In this document: piece by piece, positions 27,665 through 35,516 of the stretch
How positions within the stretch are numbered: the first letter of the stretch is position 1
Layout of the letters: every line of letters begins with the position of its first letter
Assembly (NCBI RefSeq): GCF_013248905.1
Contig: NZ_JABRVS010000001.1
Coordinates: 1,488,001-1,552,000, forward strand
Direction: 5' to 3'
DNA length: 64,000 bases
From: Shewanella sp. VB17
Lineage (GTDB): Bacteria; Pseudomonadota; Gammaproteobacteria; Enterobacterales; Shewanellaceae
Program-made: the position numbers and the translations under genes
Notes under the pieces: model-generated
Told to the model about the DNA's origin: nothing
Database searches by the model: none
The model's input: only the letters and a program-made list of their open reading frames with translations

Positions 27665-28471
27665 ATGAAAAATGTGCAGTTATTTATCTGTATCTTTATT
27701 TATCTATATATCACAAGGTTAGCATTAGCGGCTGATATTGAGGTAGAGATTTATGCCGACGATTCCTATCCTCCCTACTCATATAATGAAGGCGGTGAGT
27801 TGAAAGGAATATATACCGAAATCCTTAAAAAAGCATTTTCTAGGATGAAAGGGTATCAGGTTAAAATCAATGCAGTGCCTTGGAAGCGAGCTTTATCTTA
27901 CATCGAAAGGGGAAAAGGTTTCGCTATTTATCCTCCTTATCATAGAGCTGAAGATAGACCTTATATGTGGCCTTATTCTATTCCTATCTTAGATGAAAGA
28001 GTGATTGTTGTTTGCCGAGCTGAAGTTTTTTCCGATTCTGTTAGACCCGTTTGGCCAGATGATTATTATGGTTTAGTTATTGGTCAGAATGCAGGCTTTG
28101 CATCAGGGGGAGATAAATTTAATCAAGCTGTGAAAGATAAAAAAATCATCGTTAATGAGGCAAACGGTAATGAGAAAAATATTATTATGCTTGGCGTCGG
28201 ACGTAGTGATTGCTACATTAATGATCGAATTTCAATTTTATGGCAATTAAAGCAGTTAAAAAAATCAGGGAAGTATGATGAAGGTGGCAAGCATGCAGCG
28301 TTGATGGAGGGAGTGACAATTAGTATTGAGCAAGGTTTTTTAGCTTTTACCGCTAAAAGTGGTGCTAATTACCCTTATATGGATGACTTTATTTTACAAT
28401 TTGATACAGAGATTTATGCTATGAGAAGAAGTGGTGAATTGCAGAAGATCATTGACGATTTTATTCGGTGA
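27665..28471 (+). CDS. periplasmic amino-acid-type solute-binding protein
   Basis: 268 residues from the ATG at 27665; the in-frame TTG at 27653 is less likely. A signal peptide (to about LALA) precedes a SBP_bac_3-like domain: YADDSYPPYSYNEGGELKGIYTEILKKAF and NAVPWKRALSYIERGKGFAIYPPY, typical of orphan binding proteins common in Shewanella. No ABC partner is adjacent. The ligand is unknown. It resembles in general form the protein at 39059. Confidence 0.78.
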   Translation: MKNVQLFICIFIYLYITRLALAADIEVEIYADDSYPPYSYNEGGELKGIYTEILKKAFSRMKGYQVKINAVPWKRALSYIERGKGFAIYPPYHRAEDRPYMWPYSIPILDERVIVVCRAEVFSDSVRPVWPDDYYGLVIGQNAGFASGGDKFNQAVKDKKIIVNEANGNEKNIIMLGVGRSDCYINDRISILWQLKQLKKSGKYDEGGKHAALMEGVTISIEQGFLAFTAKSGANYPYMDDFILQFDTEIYAMRRSGELQKIIDDFIR

Positions 28472-28503
28472 TCTTTTGTTTGTGTATACCAAAATTAGAT
28501 GAT

Positions 28504-29307
28504 TTAAAATGGACTGTTACATTGTATCATCAAACGTTCGCCGCTGAAGGGATGTTCGAAGCAGAGTTCTGTAGCATGTAGCATCATACGTGTTGTCATA
28601 AAGTAAGCTTCGTCACTGGCATAAAGATCACAACCTAAGATCGGATGGCCAATGAATTGTGAGTGGACCCTTAATTGATGAGTTCGACCTGTTATGGGTT
28701 CAAATTCAATGAGCGTGACATGACGAGGAGTAGACGTTGTAAAGGAGCGGTAAAAGCTATTAGTTTGATTTTGGGTATAACGTGCTAACACACGATATTT
28801 TGACTTAGCAGGTTTGCCTGAGTGCTCGCATAGTTTCATTAAGGGGAAGTTATTAACATCTTTTGCAATCGAAGACTCTATTATCCCATTGTCATTTATT
28901 ACCAATCCATGAAGTAAAGCTGTATAGCGTTTCGTCACCGTCCTATTGCTGAATTGTTTACAGAGTAAAGCATTAACTGTTTTATTTAAGCTCAGTAATA
29001 AAATACCTGAAGTGCCGAAATCCAATCTATGGATCATACTACAGGTAGGGTAATCCTGAATCAATCTGTGATGAACTGAATCAATATTCAGCGGGTGTTT
29101 ACCTGAGAGACTTAATAATCCACTTGGTTTGTTAACGACCAAAATATGCTCATCTTGATACAATATTTTAATTGAATCTAAGCATTTTGGAACAATAAAA
29201 GGATCAGTTTGAGGCTGCATGCATTCACTCATAGAACAATTCAGGCTCAATAATAGCGAAAATTTACCATGGACAAAAGCTTGTTGTGCTGATCGAACAT
29301 AATTCAT
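28504..29307 (-). CDS. RluA-family pseudouridine synthase
   Basis: Up to 267 residues; the true start may be an internal ATG at 29232. ILVVNKPSGLLSLSGKH, the catalytic motif MIHRLDFGTSGILLL (Asp) and EFEPITGRTHQLRVHSQFIGHPILGCDLY identify the RluA family, which isomerises uridine to pseudouridine in rRNA or tRNA. There is no S4 domain, as in RluA and TruC. The target RNA cannot be told. It is convergent with the binding-protein gene, 32 bp apart. Confidence 0.9.
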   Translation of the reverse strand: MNYVRSAQQAFVHGKFSLLLSLNCSMSECMQPQTDPFIVPKCLDSIKILYQDEHILVVNKPSGLLSLSGKHPLNIDSVHHRLIQDYPTCSMIHRLDFGTSGILLLSLNKTVNALLCKQFSNRTVTKRYTALLHGLVINDNGIIESSIAKDVNNFPLMKLCEHSGKPAKSKYRVLARYTQNQTNSFYRSFTTSTPRHVTLIEFEPITGRTHQLRVHSQFIGHPILGCDLYASDEAYFMTTRMMLHATELCFEHPFSGERLMIQCNSPF

Positions 29308-29451
29308 TACACATCTGGATCAAGCCTGAATGGTAGCTGAACAAGTAAGAAGTAATGTGTTTAGTCGTGACTTATTATCTCTACCTATTCGTTAAAGGTG
29401 TTAGCATCCTAGTTAAATATAAAAATAACGTAAGTAGGAATATATATCAAA

Positions 29452-29823
29452 ATGTTAAGAAAAGCTGTTGCAGTTTTGATGATATTGTTTTTTTTAAGTG
29501 GTTGCAATTCATCAGATTATAGGCTTAATAGTACATTGCTACATAATGGGAATTTGGTTGGGCCACATCAAATAAACCTTAGGATTGGGGAGACTGTAGA
29601 TATTCCGATTAAGACTGAGTCAGCTAATATCTTACGTCTCACTTTGATTGAGAATGGTGAAGTTGTCGATGTTATTGGGCAACTTGTCTATCGAATGGAT
29701 GATTATCGAAATTCTTTCAGTCTTCCAAGCATCACTCTTGTTCCAGATGGAACAAGAGTATCGACAGAATCTCAAGAGCTTGAATTAAAAATTAAATGGA
29801 CTATATCCGTATCGGAGTTATAA
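29452..29823 (+). CDS. small lipoprotein of unknown function
   Basis: 123 residues. A signal peptide ends in the lipobox FLSGC (Cys about 18), so the protein should be lipid-anchored. The mature part of about 105 residues is beta-rich (IGETVDIPIKTESANILRLTL). I do not recognise the family. Its neighbour at 30011 is also an exported unknown protein in the same direction, 188 bp away. Confidence 0.7.
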   Translation: MLRKAVAVLMILFFLSGCNSSDYRLNSTLLHNGNLVGPHQINLRIGETVDIPIKTESANILRLTLIENGEVVDVIGQLVYRMDDYRNSFSLPSITLVPDGTRVSTESQELELKIKWTISVSEL

Positions 29824-30010
29824 ATTTAAAATGTTTTTATAATCAAATAATGTCGACCATTGTTTAATTTTTTCTACGTATGTTATACGCCACTGGCAAG
29901 CATGACGCTCTGAATAGGCGAAGCAGCAAAATACACGGTTTATTTACTGTTGTACTATAATTATTTAGTCGCCATTTTCAGTTAATTTCATAGGCTTAAA
30001 TAAGGTGTGT

Positions 30011-30958
30011 ATGAGAGTTGTAAAAGGAATATTGCTCGGGCTGGTGTCACTCTTCATTTGCTATCGTTCTTATGCTGTTGTTTTAGATAATTCAACCTTA
30101 ATGATTGATAATATTCAGCCTAGTGATGTGTTTATGAGGGCACGTTTAATCGAAGGAGAACTTCTAACCTTTGATTTAAATGAAGATTTATTTACTAAAT
30201 ATAATTCAACAGTCGCTTATCAAGTGATAAATGCACAACCAAGGGAAGTTTTTTTTATTGCTAAGTCTTTGAACCTTAACGCTAAGCGATTTAGCTTTAA
30301 GCACACTGATAATGTTGGTCGTGAGTTTTCTGTTCATGTCTATCGTAATGAACCTTTGCATGTTTATCGAGTTTTTAGCGAAGTATTAAAGTCTATTCGT
30401 GCGGTACAATCTTCACTTACCATCGAAAGCTATAATATACGTATCCCACATGAGCCTGCTACTCCGACCCAAGTTTATAATAAAACTTTGTCTAATAATC
30501 GTTTACTGTCAATATTAAACTCCAATAAGATGCAGCCAAAGGATGTGATTAAGGTGGTTGAATATTGTTATGAATTAAGTCTATTGTTATTTGCTAGTCA
30601 GTATCCTGGAGTCAAAATAGCTCCCTATGTACAACTTGAAATTGAGCCCATTGACAAGACACCAACTGATGTTTTTTATCTCTTAATTGATACTTTTCAA
30701 ACTCTAAAGTCATATGCAAAGTTGAATTTTAATTTAACCAGTATGGATATCATAGCAGTAGACATATCAAGAGAGATCTTACCATCTGATGTGATTGATC
30801 TGACCATGGCATTAAATGCTGAGCTGACCTATCTAGCTTATCAAGCTAAAGTAAAAATTCCAGCCAATAAAGATAGAGGGCGACAAGAGGTAACGCCAAG
30901 CATGGTGTTCGATATGGTAAGTAGAATTCAACACGTATTGAATCAAAAAAATGATTAA
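30011..30958 (+). CDS. exported protein with eight P-x-x-V repeats, unknown function
   Basis: 315 residues from the ATG at 30011 (AAGG five bases upstream). A signal peptide is cleaved near RSYA-VVLD. The rest is built from about eight units each beginning P-x-x-V-[FYI] (QPSDVF, QPREVF, EPLHVY, TPTQVY, QPKDVI, TPTDVF, LPSDVI, TPSMVF) followed by a leucine-rich helix; the prolines lie near residues 37, 77, 115, 152, 176, 218, 258 and 296, a period close to 40 except for one short unit. It looks like a helical-repeat periplasmic scaffold. I know no family function. Confidence 0.72.
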   Translation: MRVVKGILLGLVSLFICYRSYAVVLDNSTLMIDNIQPSDVFMRARLIEGELLTFDLNEDLFTKYNSTVAYQVINAQPREVFFIAKSLNLNAKRFSFKHTDNVGREFSVHVYRNEPLHVYRVFSEVLKSIRAVQSSLTIESYNIRIPHEPATPTQVYNKTLSNNRLLSILNSNKMQPKDVIKVVEYCYELSLLLFASQYPGVKIAPYVQLEIEPIDKTPTDVFYLLIDTFQTLKSYAKLNFNLTSMDIIAVDISREILPSDVIDLTMALNAELTYLAYQAKVKIPANKDRGRQEVTPSMVFDMVSRIQHVLNQKND

Positions 30959-31010
30959 CTGGTCATACTTTGTTATTTTAGTGATTATGGGTGACCAGTT
31001 TGAGAATAAT

Positions 31011-31529
31011 ATGATGCAGCAAAATATAGAAACTGAGCGATTAGTACTACGACCTTTTAAGTTAAGCGATAGCAAGAGAGTGTCCGAATTAGCCGGAGAT
31101 AAGCAAATCGCAGAAATGACGGAAAATATTCCTCATCCTTATAACGAATCGATTGCCAAGAATTGGATTCTAGGCAGTGAAGCCCTTTTTGCTGAAAGTA
31201 AAGGCATCGTTTATGCGATTACTTTTAAGCAGAAGGATGAGATCATTGGTGCAGTTAGTTTTCCTAAACTCGTAGATGGCAGTGGTGTGTTAGGATATTG
31301 GGTTGGCGTTCCTTTTTGGGGGGTGGGTATAGCTTATGAGGCTGCTGCGGCTTTAGTGGAGTATGGTAAACAACATTACGGTTTAAATAAGCTCGAGGTA
31401 ACCCATTTAACAGAAAATAAACGTTCTAAATCAGTGGTAAGAAAACTCGGTGTACCTTATGTTAAAAACAAAATTAAGCATATACAAGGTCAAGATAGAA
31501 CTGTATGCGTATATGCCTCTAAGATTTGA
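31011..31529 (+). CDS. GNAT-family N-acetyltransferase (RimJ/RimL type)
   Basis: About 172 residues from the ATG at 31011, where MMQQNIETERLVLRPF begins the family pattern; longer readings would overlap the repeat-protein gene by 8 bp. GYWVGVPFWGVGIAYEAAAALVEYG carries the acetyl-CoA-binding loop, and NKLEVTHLTENKRSKSVVRKLG the following helix. It should acetylate an amino group of a protein or small molecule; the substrate is unknown. Confidence 0.82.
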   Translation: MMQQNIETERLVLRPFKLSDSKRVSELAGDKQIAEMTENIPHPYNESIAKNWILGSEALFAESKGIVYAITFKQKDEIIGAVSFPKLVDGSGVLGYWVGVPFWGVGIAYEAAAALVEYGKQHYGLNKLEVTHLTENKRSKSVVRKLGVPYVKNKIKHIQGQDRTVCVYASKI

Positions 31530-31651
31530 TAGCGGAATAATGTCAGTTTAATTAGACTCGATACTCTACAAGGTTCCTGTCGAAAAATGAGTGACGTGCA
31601 AACAATCCAAATCGAAGAAACAATGCTTTACTATTGTTGATAATAAAAAGC

Positions 31652-31737
31652 TGTAGATGTGGCTACGAGCTTCCAAAAAAGACGTTTTGGTAGAGCTTAT
31701 AGCGACATATTTACAGCGTCTCACTGAAGCATCTACA
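31652..31737. repeat. possible intergenic repeat unit
   Basis: An 86-bp segment bounded by TGTAGATG (31652-31659) and its inverted copy CATCTACA (31730-31737), in the gap between the acetyltransferase and a convergent gene. It reads open on the minus strand, as compact intergenic repeats often do. Only one copy is in this window, so repeat status is from memory of similar Shewanella intergenic sequences. Confidence 0.35.
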
Positions 31738-31793
31738 CATAAACTTGCAGCAAGCAATAAACACCAATAATACTATAGTAATTTTGTGGGGTG

Positions 31794-32117
31794 TTAATCG
31801 CTAAAGCCTTCGCGTAAAAACAGGTGGCGTGTTTGGTTAAAGACTGATTCATCAGCTTGTATAAAGTCGATGGCGAGCTGAAAACTCTCTAAGCGACACT
31901 TAGTGAGTTTAGCAATTTCATACTCATTCATCACAATATTCATCGCCTCCACTGTCCACTCTGGTTCGCCTAGGCCAATATCCGTTTCATCAGGATCATA
32001 ATGAGTGATCATCCAATCTTGAAGTTGCGCAGTGGTGATAATTGAATTGCCCCAAGATAAAATAATATCGGTGAGTACTTGTTTACTGATGTTAGGTTTG
32101 TTTGCAGTCTTGCTCAT
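31794..32117 (-). CDS. hypothetical protein
   Basis: About 107 residues from the ATG at 32117 (MSKTANKPNISKQV); a longer frame from 32204 begins with an unlikely hydrophobic leader. Soluble and acidic, mainly helical (TAQLQDWMITHYDPDE, EYEIAKLTKCRLESFQLAIDF). I do not recognise the family. It follows hmp in the same direction after 167 bp and may not be part of that operon. Confidence 0.6.
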   Translation of the reverse strand: MSKTANKPNISKQVLTDIILSWGNSIITTAQLQDWMITHYDPDETDIGLGEPEWTVEAMNIVMNEYEIAKLTKCRLESFQLAIDFIQADESVFNQTRHLFLREGFSD

Positions 32118-32284
32118 AAGAAATTGGCTCTTACTAGGGATTGTAGTGCTGTAACGCCAAAGGGTAACCGAATTGTGTGCTAAGAGCGAGAATAAGAAAA
32201 GCAATGGGGATAAGTTGTTGTGTCGGCATAGTCAAGGGCAATGAACTTGCCCTCGATATTAAGATGTTAATTTAGCTCGTAAAT

Positions 32285-33487
32285 TTATAGATCTGCGTGC
32301 GGGCCAAAGACTTCGTAATGGATGCGATCGTCACTGACATTTAATTCAAGGAGTTGTTGCTTAGCAAAACGCATAAATGCAATTGGACCACAGAGGTAGA
32401 AATGACCATCTGTTAATGGCAGTTGTGATTTCAATAGCGCTAAATTCATAAAACCTTGCTGAACATTTGCATTGGCTTCAGGATTTTCTATGCCACTTGC
32501 ATCACGGTACCAAGTATGGTGTTGCAGATTTATTTTTTCGCTTAATAGGCTTACACGTTGATTAAACGAATGTTGCTCGATGCTTTCACAAGCATGCAAG
32601 TAGAACACAGGCTTATCAAATTGTTTATCTGCTAGCATTTCCAACATAGATTGCATTGGTGTCACGCCAACACCTGCTGAGATGAGTGCCACTGGTGCGT
32701 TACGCTCAACGTAATGAAAGTCACCTGCAGGTGGATAAATATCAACAATGTCATCAACATTAAGATCGTCGTGCAGATGGTTAGAGACTACACCTGGGAT
32801 CCCAATTGCTTCTCGTTTGACCGAGATTCGATAACTGTTACCATTTGGTTTATCTGATAGTGAATATTGGCGTATTTCGATAAACTCATGATTTTTAGGC
32901 TCCACCTTAATACCTAAGTATTGACCCGGTTGATAACTGATCACCGCTTGTTCATCGATAGGCTTAAAGACAAAACTGGTGACTAAACTTGACTCTTCAC
33001 GCTTTTCAGCCACTTTGAATTTTCTTGCACCAAGCCAACCTCCAACCTGATTAGCACTGTTTTGATAAAGCTCATCTTCACGTTTGATAAAGATGCCAGC
33101 GAGTAACCCGTATGCTGCGCCCCAAGCTTCTTCAACTTCAGCGGTGAACGCATCTGGAGCGAGTTCTTTGAGTGTTTCTAATAGGTGATGGCCGACAATG
33201 GGGTAGTGATCAGGTTGAATATTAAAGGTGGTGTGCTTATGAGCAATGCGTTCGACAGCGCCAGATAGTGCGCCTAAATTGTCAATGTTTTTAGCATAGG
33301 CTGCTACCGCGTTAAAAAGTGCAGCAGGTTGACCACCGGTTTGTTGGTGACTCATATTAAATACGTTTTTAAGTTCAGGATGATGACTGAACAGTCTTTT
33401 ATAAAAATGCTCAGTAATTGCAGTATTAGCAGATTCTAATAAAGGAATGGTGCTTTTAACGATGCTGATATGTTTTGCAGATAACAT
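32285..33487 (-). CDS. hmp: flavohaemoprotein, nitric oxide dioxygenase
   Basis: 400 residues. The N-terminal globin domain (1-140) includes the proximal histidine region IAHKHTTFNIQPDHY; the FAD domain has IRQYSLSDKPNG, and the NAD(P) domain has LISAGVGVTPMQSML and HFYLCGPIAFM. Hmp oxidises NO to nitrate with O2 and NAD(P)H in the cytoplasm. It is the last gene of an operon with nnrS and a small membrane protein, downstream of a NorR/sigma-54 type promoter. Confidence 0.95.
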   Translation of the reverse strand: MLSAKHISIVKSTIPLLESANTAITEHFYKRLFSHHPELKNVFNMSHQQTGGQPAALFNAVAAYAKNIDNLGALSGAVERIAHKHTTFNIQPDHYPIVGHHLLETLKELAPDAFTAEVEEAWGAAYGLLAGIFIKREDELYQNSANQVGGWLGARKFKVAEKREESSLVTSFVFKPIDEQAVISYQPGQYLGIKVEPKNHEFIEIRQYSLSDKPNGNSYRISVKREAIGIPGVVSNHLHDDLNVDDIVDIYPPAGDFHYVERNAPVALISAGVGVTPMQSMLEMLADKQFDKPVFYLHACESIEQHSFNQRVSLLSEKINLQHHTWYRDASGIENPEANANVQQGFMNLALLKSQLPLTDGHFYLCGPIAFMRFAKQQLLELNVSDDRIHYEVFGPHADL

Positions 33488-33550
33488 GTATATATCCTTA
33501 ATTGTATGATGATTGCATCAAAATAGGTGTAATAATCGGGTTTGTGTTAT

Positions 33551-34867
33551 TTAACTGACTCTTTGGCTCATTAGAATTCGAGCGTAGTGCCAAATAAAGA
33601 GAGAGAATGCAGCAATCCAGCAGACGGCGCTGATGTCCCAACCTAGGCTCGACATTTCAAATAGCGGTAGCAAAAATCTTGTTGCGGTCCCGATAAATAT
33701 CAGTGCGAAAGCCATGTTTAACGATGGGTGTGGTTTAAGAGCTCTGCCTGTGTGTCCTAAAGAGACACGAGCAATCATCGCTAATATCATGCCGCCTACG
33801 GTACCAATAGTGATCAGATGGAGTGCATCAGCAAAGGCTATCGAGTGAGTCAGAAAACTAATACCTAGCATAATGAGTCCTAAGCCAAGAAAAAAATAAG
33901 CCAATTGTAGTGACCAAAGTAGGGGGACTTTTCGGGTAGAAAGTGGATCCCAATGTAATAACCTTAGCAAATGTATCGTACCTGCACCGATTAAAAGAAT
34001 GGCAGGGGTCATAGGCAGTCTAGTGAACTGGCTCATAGCAAAGACACCGATCCCAATGATGGTGAGCACAGGCAAGATTTTATCGAGTATAGGTGTCGCT
34101 GTGACGGTAGCATTTTGGCCACCACGCTCAGTAAAAAAAGGGATCACTCGCCCTCCAACGATCCCGACTAAGAGTCCGAATGTCAAAATAGCAATGTGAG
34201 CCAGATGAAGTGCAAATTTAGTATCACCAGTAAAATCGGCGATTAAAAAACTCATATTGAGTAGCATCATGACTGACAATAACGGGATAAATTGATAATT
34301 TCGGCGACTTTTGGCACTAAACACCATAGAGGCTAGAAAACTAATACAGGTTAACCACCAAATGCCTTGGAGGACAATGGCGATGACTTGAAGCCTATGA
34401 TCGCTGCTCCATAATAATGTCCGTACCATTAGCCAAATTAAGGTCAAACATAACAAAGCACTACCATTGAGGCTGCGTTTTTGAGTCCAAGTTTGCGCTG
34501 CCGTTAGTAAAAATGCGACAGCGATGGTGGCGCCAAATCCAAATAGCATCTCGTGAATATGCCAGGCTAATGGTGTAAGTCCAGTATTCGCTAGCGCTGG
34601 CAGATGACCATGGAGAAAGAGTAGCCATGCTCCGATACTGAGTACTGAACTTAATGTGCTAATGAGAAACCAAGGACGAAATGCAAGATCCCAAATAGGC
34701 AGCTGGGTAAAATCTAATACCTGAGCAGGGAGACTGTTTTTTATGTGATCCATTTCTCCTGGTCGGTTTGACAAGTCGCCAGTAGAATTAAGCTGCTGGT
34801 TGAGCCTTGTCTTGCTGCTGAGTGTTTGTTTGGTTGGCTCACTTATCATACGTAAAGGTTGGCTCAT
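33551..34867 (-). CDS. nnrS: NnrS family haem-copper membrane protein
   Basis: 438 residues, about 12 membrane helices. PIWDLAFRPWFL, WHIHEMLFGFGATIAVAFLLTA and GGRVIPFFTERGG are the conserved blocks of NnrS, a haem- and copper-containing inner-membrane protein that protects against nitrosative stress. It lies between the small membrane-protein gene (51 bp upstream) and hmp (63 bp downstream), which points to co-transcription. The N-terminal 45 residues are a hydrophilic extension; a later start is possible. Confidence 0.92.
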   Translation of the reverse strand: MSQPLRMISEPTKQTLSSKTRLNQQLNSTGDLSNRPGEMDHIKNSLPAQVLDFTQLPIWDLAFRPWFLISTLSSVLSIGAWLLFLHGHLPALANTGLTPLAWHIHEMLFGFGATIAVAFLLTAAQTWTQKRSLNGSALLCLTLIWLMVRTLLWSSDHRLQVIAIVLQGIWWLTCISFLASMVFSAKSRRNYQFIPLLSVMMLLNMSFLIADFTGDTKFALHLAHIAILTFGLLVGIVGGRVIPFFTERGGQNATVTATPILDKILPVLTIIGIGVFAMSQFTRLPMTPAILLIGAGTIHLLRLLHWDPLSTRKVPLLWSLQLAYFFLGLGLIMLGISFLTHSIAFADALHLITIGTVGGMILAMIARVSLGHTGRALKPHPSLNMAFALIFIGTATRFLLPLFEMSSLGWDISAVCWIAAFSLFIWHYARILMSQRVS

Positions 34868-34918
34868 TAATGACTCTTATTATCTAGTTATTGTTTACAC
34901 CTAAGCGATATATACATC

Positions 34919-35227
34919 TTAAAGTTGAATAGCACCTAAACCGTGTAAACCAATACAGCGCATGACGTATCCTATTTTTAGTGCTGCTGCCAAGAGAATA
35001 AGTGCAACGTGGCTGGCAACTTGAGTCCATAAAGAGAAATACTCATCATGGGTATAACCAATGATGATACACATTATGATCCCTAACATTGCGACGAGCA
35101 TAATGCCGTTACCACTGAGCATGACACGTGAAAAATTGCGTTGATACTCTTGATCTGAAGATCCATTTTCAGCAGAAGTTGATGTCACCGAAAAACCTGA
35201 TTGAGTAGCAGTTTGTGATGTGTTCAT
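34919..35227 (-). CDS. small two-helix membrane protein of the NO operon
   Basis: 102 residues. A hydrophilic, Ser/Thr-rich N-terminus of about 35 residues precedes two membrane helices (about 36-56 and 66-90). It is the first gene after the NorR-type promoter and is co-oriented with nnrS and hmp. I recognise no named family; context suggests a role in NO resistance or in NnrS assembly. Confidence 0.75.
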   Translation of the reverse strand: MNTSQTATQSGFSVTSTSAENGSSDQEYQRNFSRVMLSGNGIMLVAMLGIIMCIIIGYTHDEYFSLWTQVASHVALILLAAALKIGYVMRCIGLHGLGAIQL

Positions 35228-35330
35228 ACTTAAACTCCTTAAATGGATGATCTATCATGCAGTTAGTGGTCGAATAAAGCTGGCCAGTTACGCATGTGAA
35301 TCTTGTAAACGGGGTTAACTTAAATTATAT

Positions 35331-35349
35331 AAAGCTATTATCATGCCAA
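35331..35349 (-). promoter_or_regulatory. sigma-54 promoter for the NO-detoxification operon
   Basis: Read leftward: TTGGCATGATAATAGCTTT. The -24 GG and -12 GC are exactly 10 bp apart, matching the consensus TGGCAC-N5-TTGCW apart from the last bases (TAGCT for TTGCA). The predicted transcript start near 35322 leaves a leader of about 95 nt before the first gene. Confidence 0.7.
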
Positions 35350-35403
35350 CTTTACAAACACTTATCTTTTAAGTGTTTACGTTATTCCCAAGGCTTGGAT
35401 AGA

Positions 35404-35439
35404 GTCATAATGACCTTTACTTTGTGTAGTCGTTATGAC
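35404..35439. promoter_or_regulatory. two NorR-type enhancer sites
   Basis: GTCATAATGAC (35404-35414) and GTCGTTATGAC (35429-35439) both fit GT-N7-AC, the NorR core, and are 25 bp apart. They lie about 80-120 bp upstream of the predicted sigma-54 start, the normal enhancer position, next to the norR gene itself. The flanking AGAGTCATAA/TTATGACTCT arms also make a 10-bp inverted repeat. Confidence 0.68.
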
Positions 35440-35516
35440 TCTTATGATGTGTTTTGTATCACTCTGTGTTAAATTTACTATCCCACACGATAAACAAATG
35501 AATAAAGAGGTTAATC

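Noticed and set aside
31566..31757. 63-codon leftward frame
   Set aside because: No initiation signal and internal inverted repeats; better read as an intergenic repeat.
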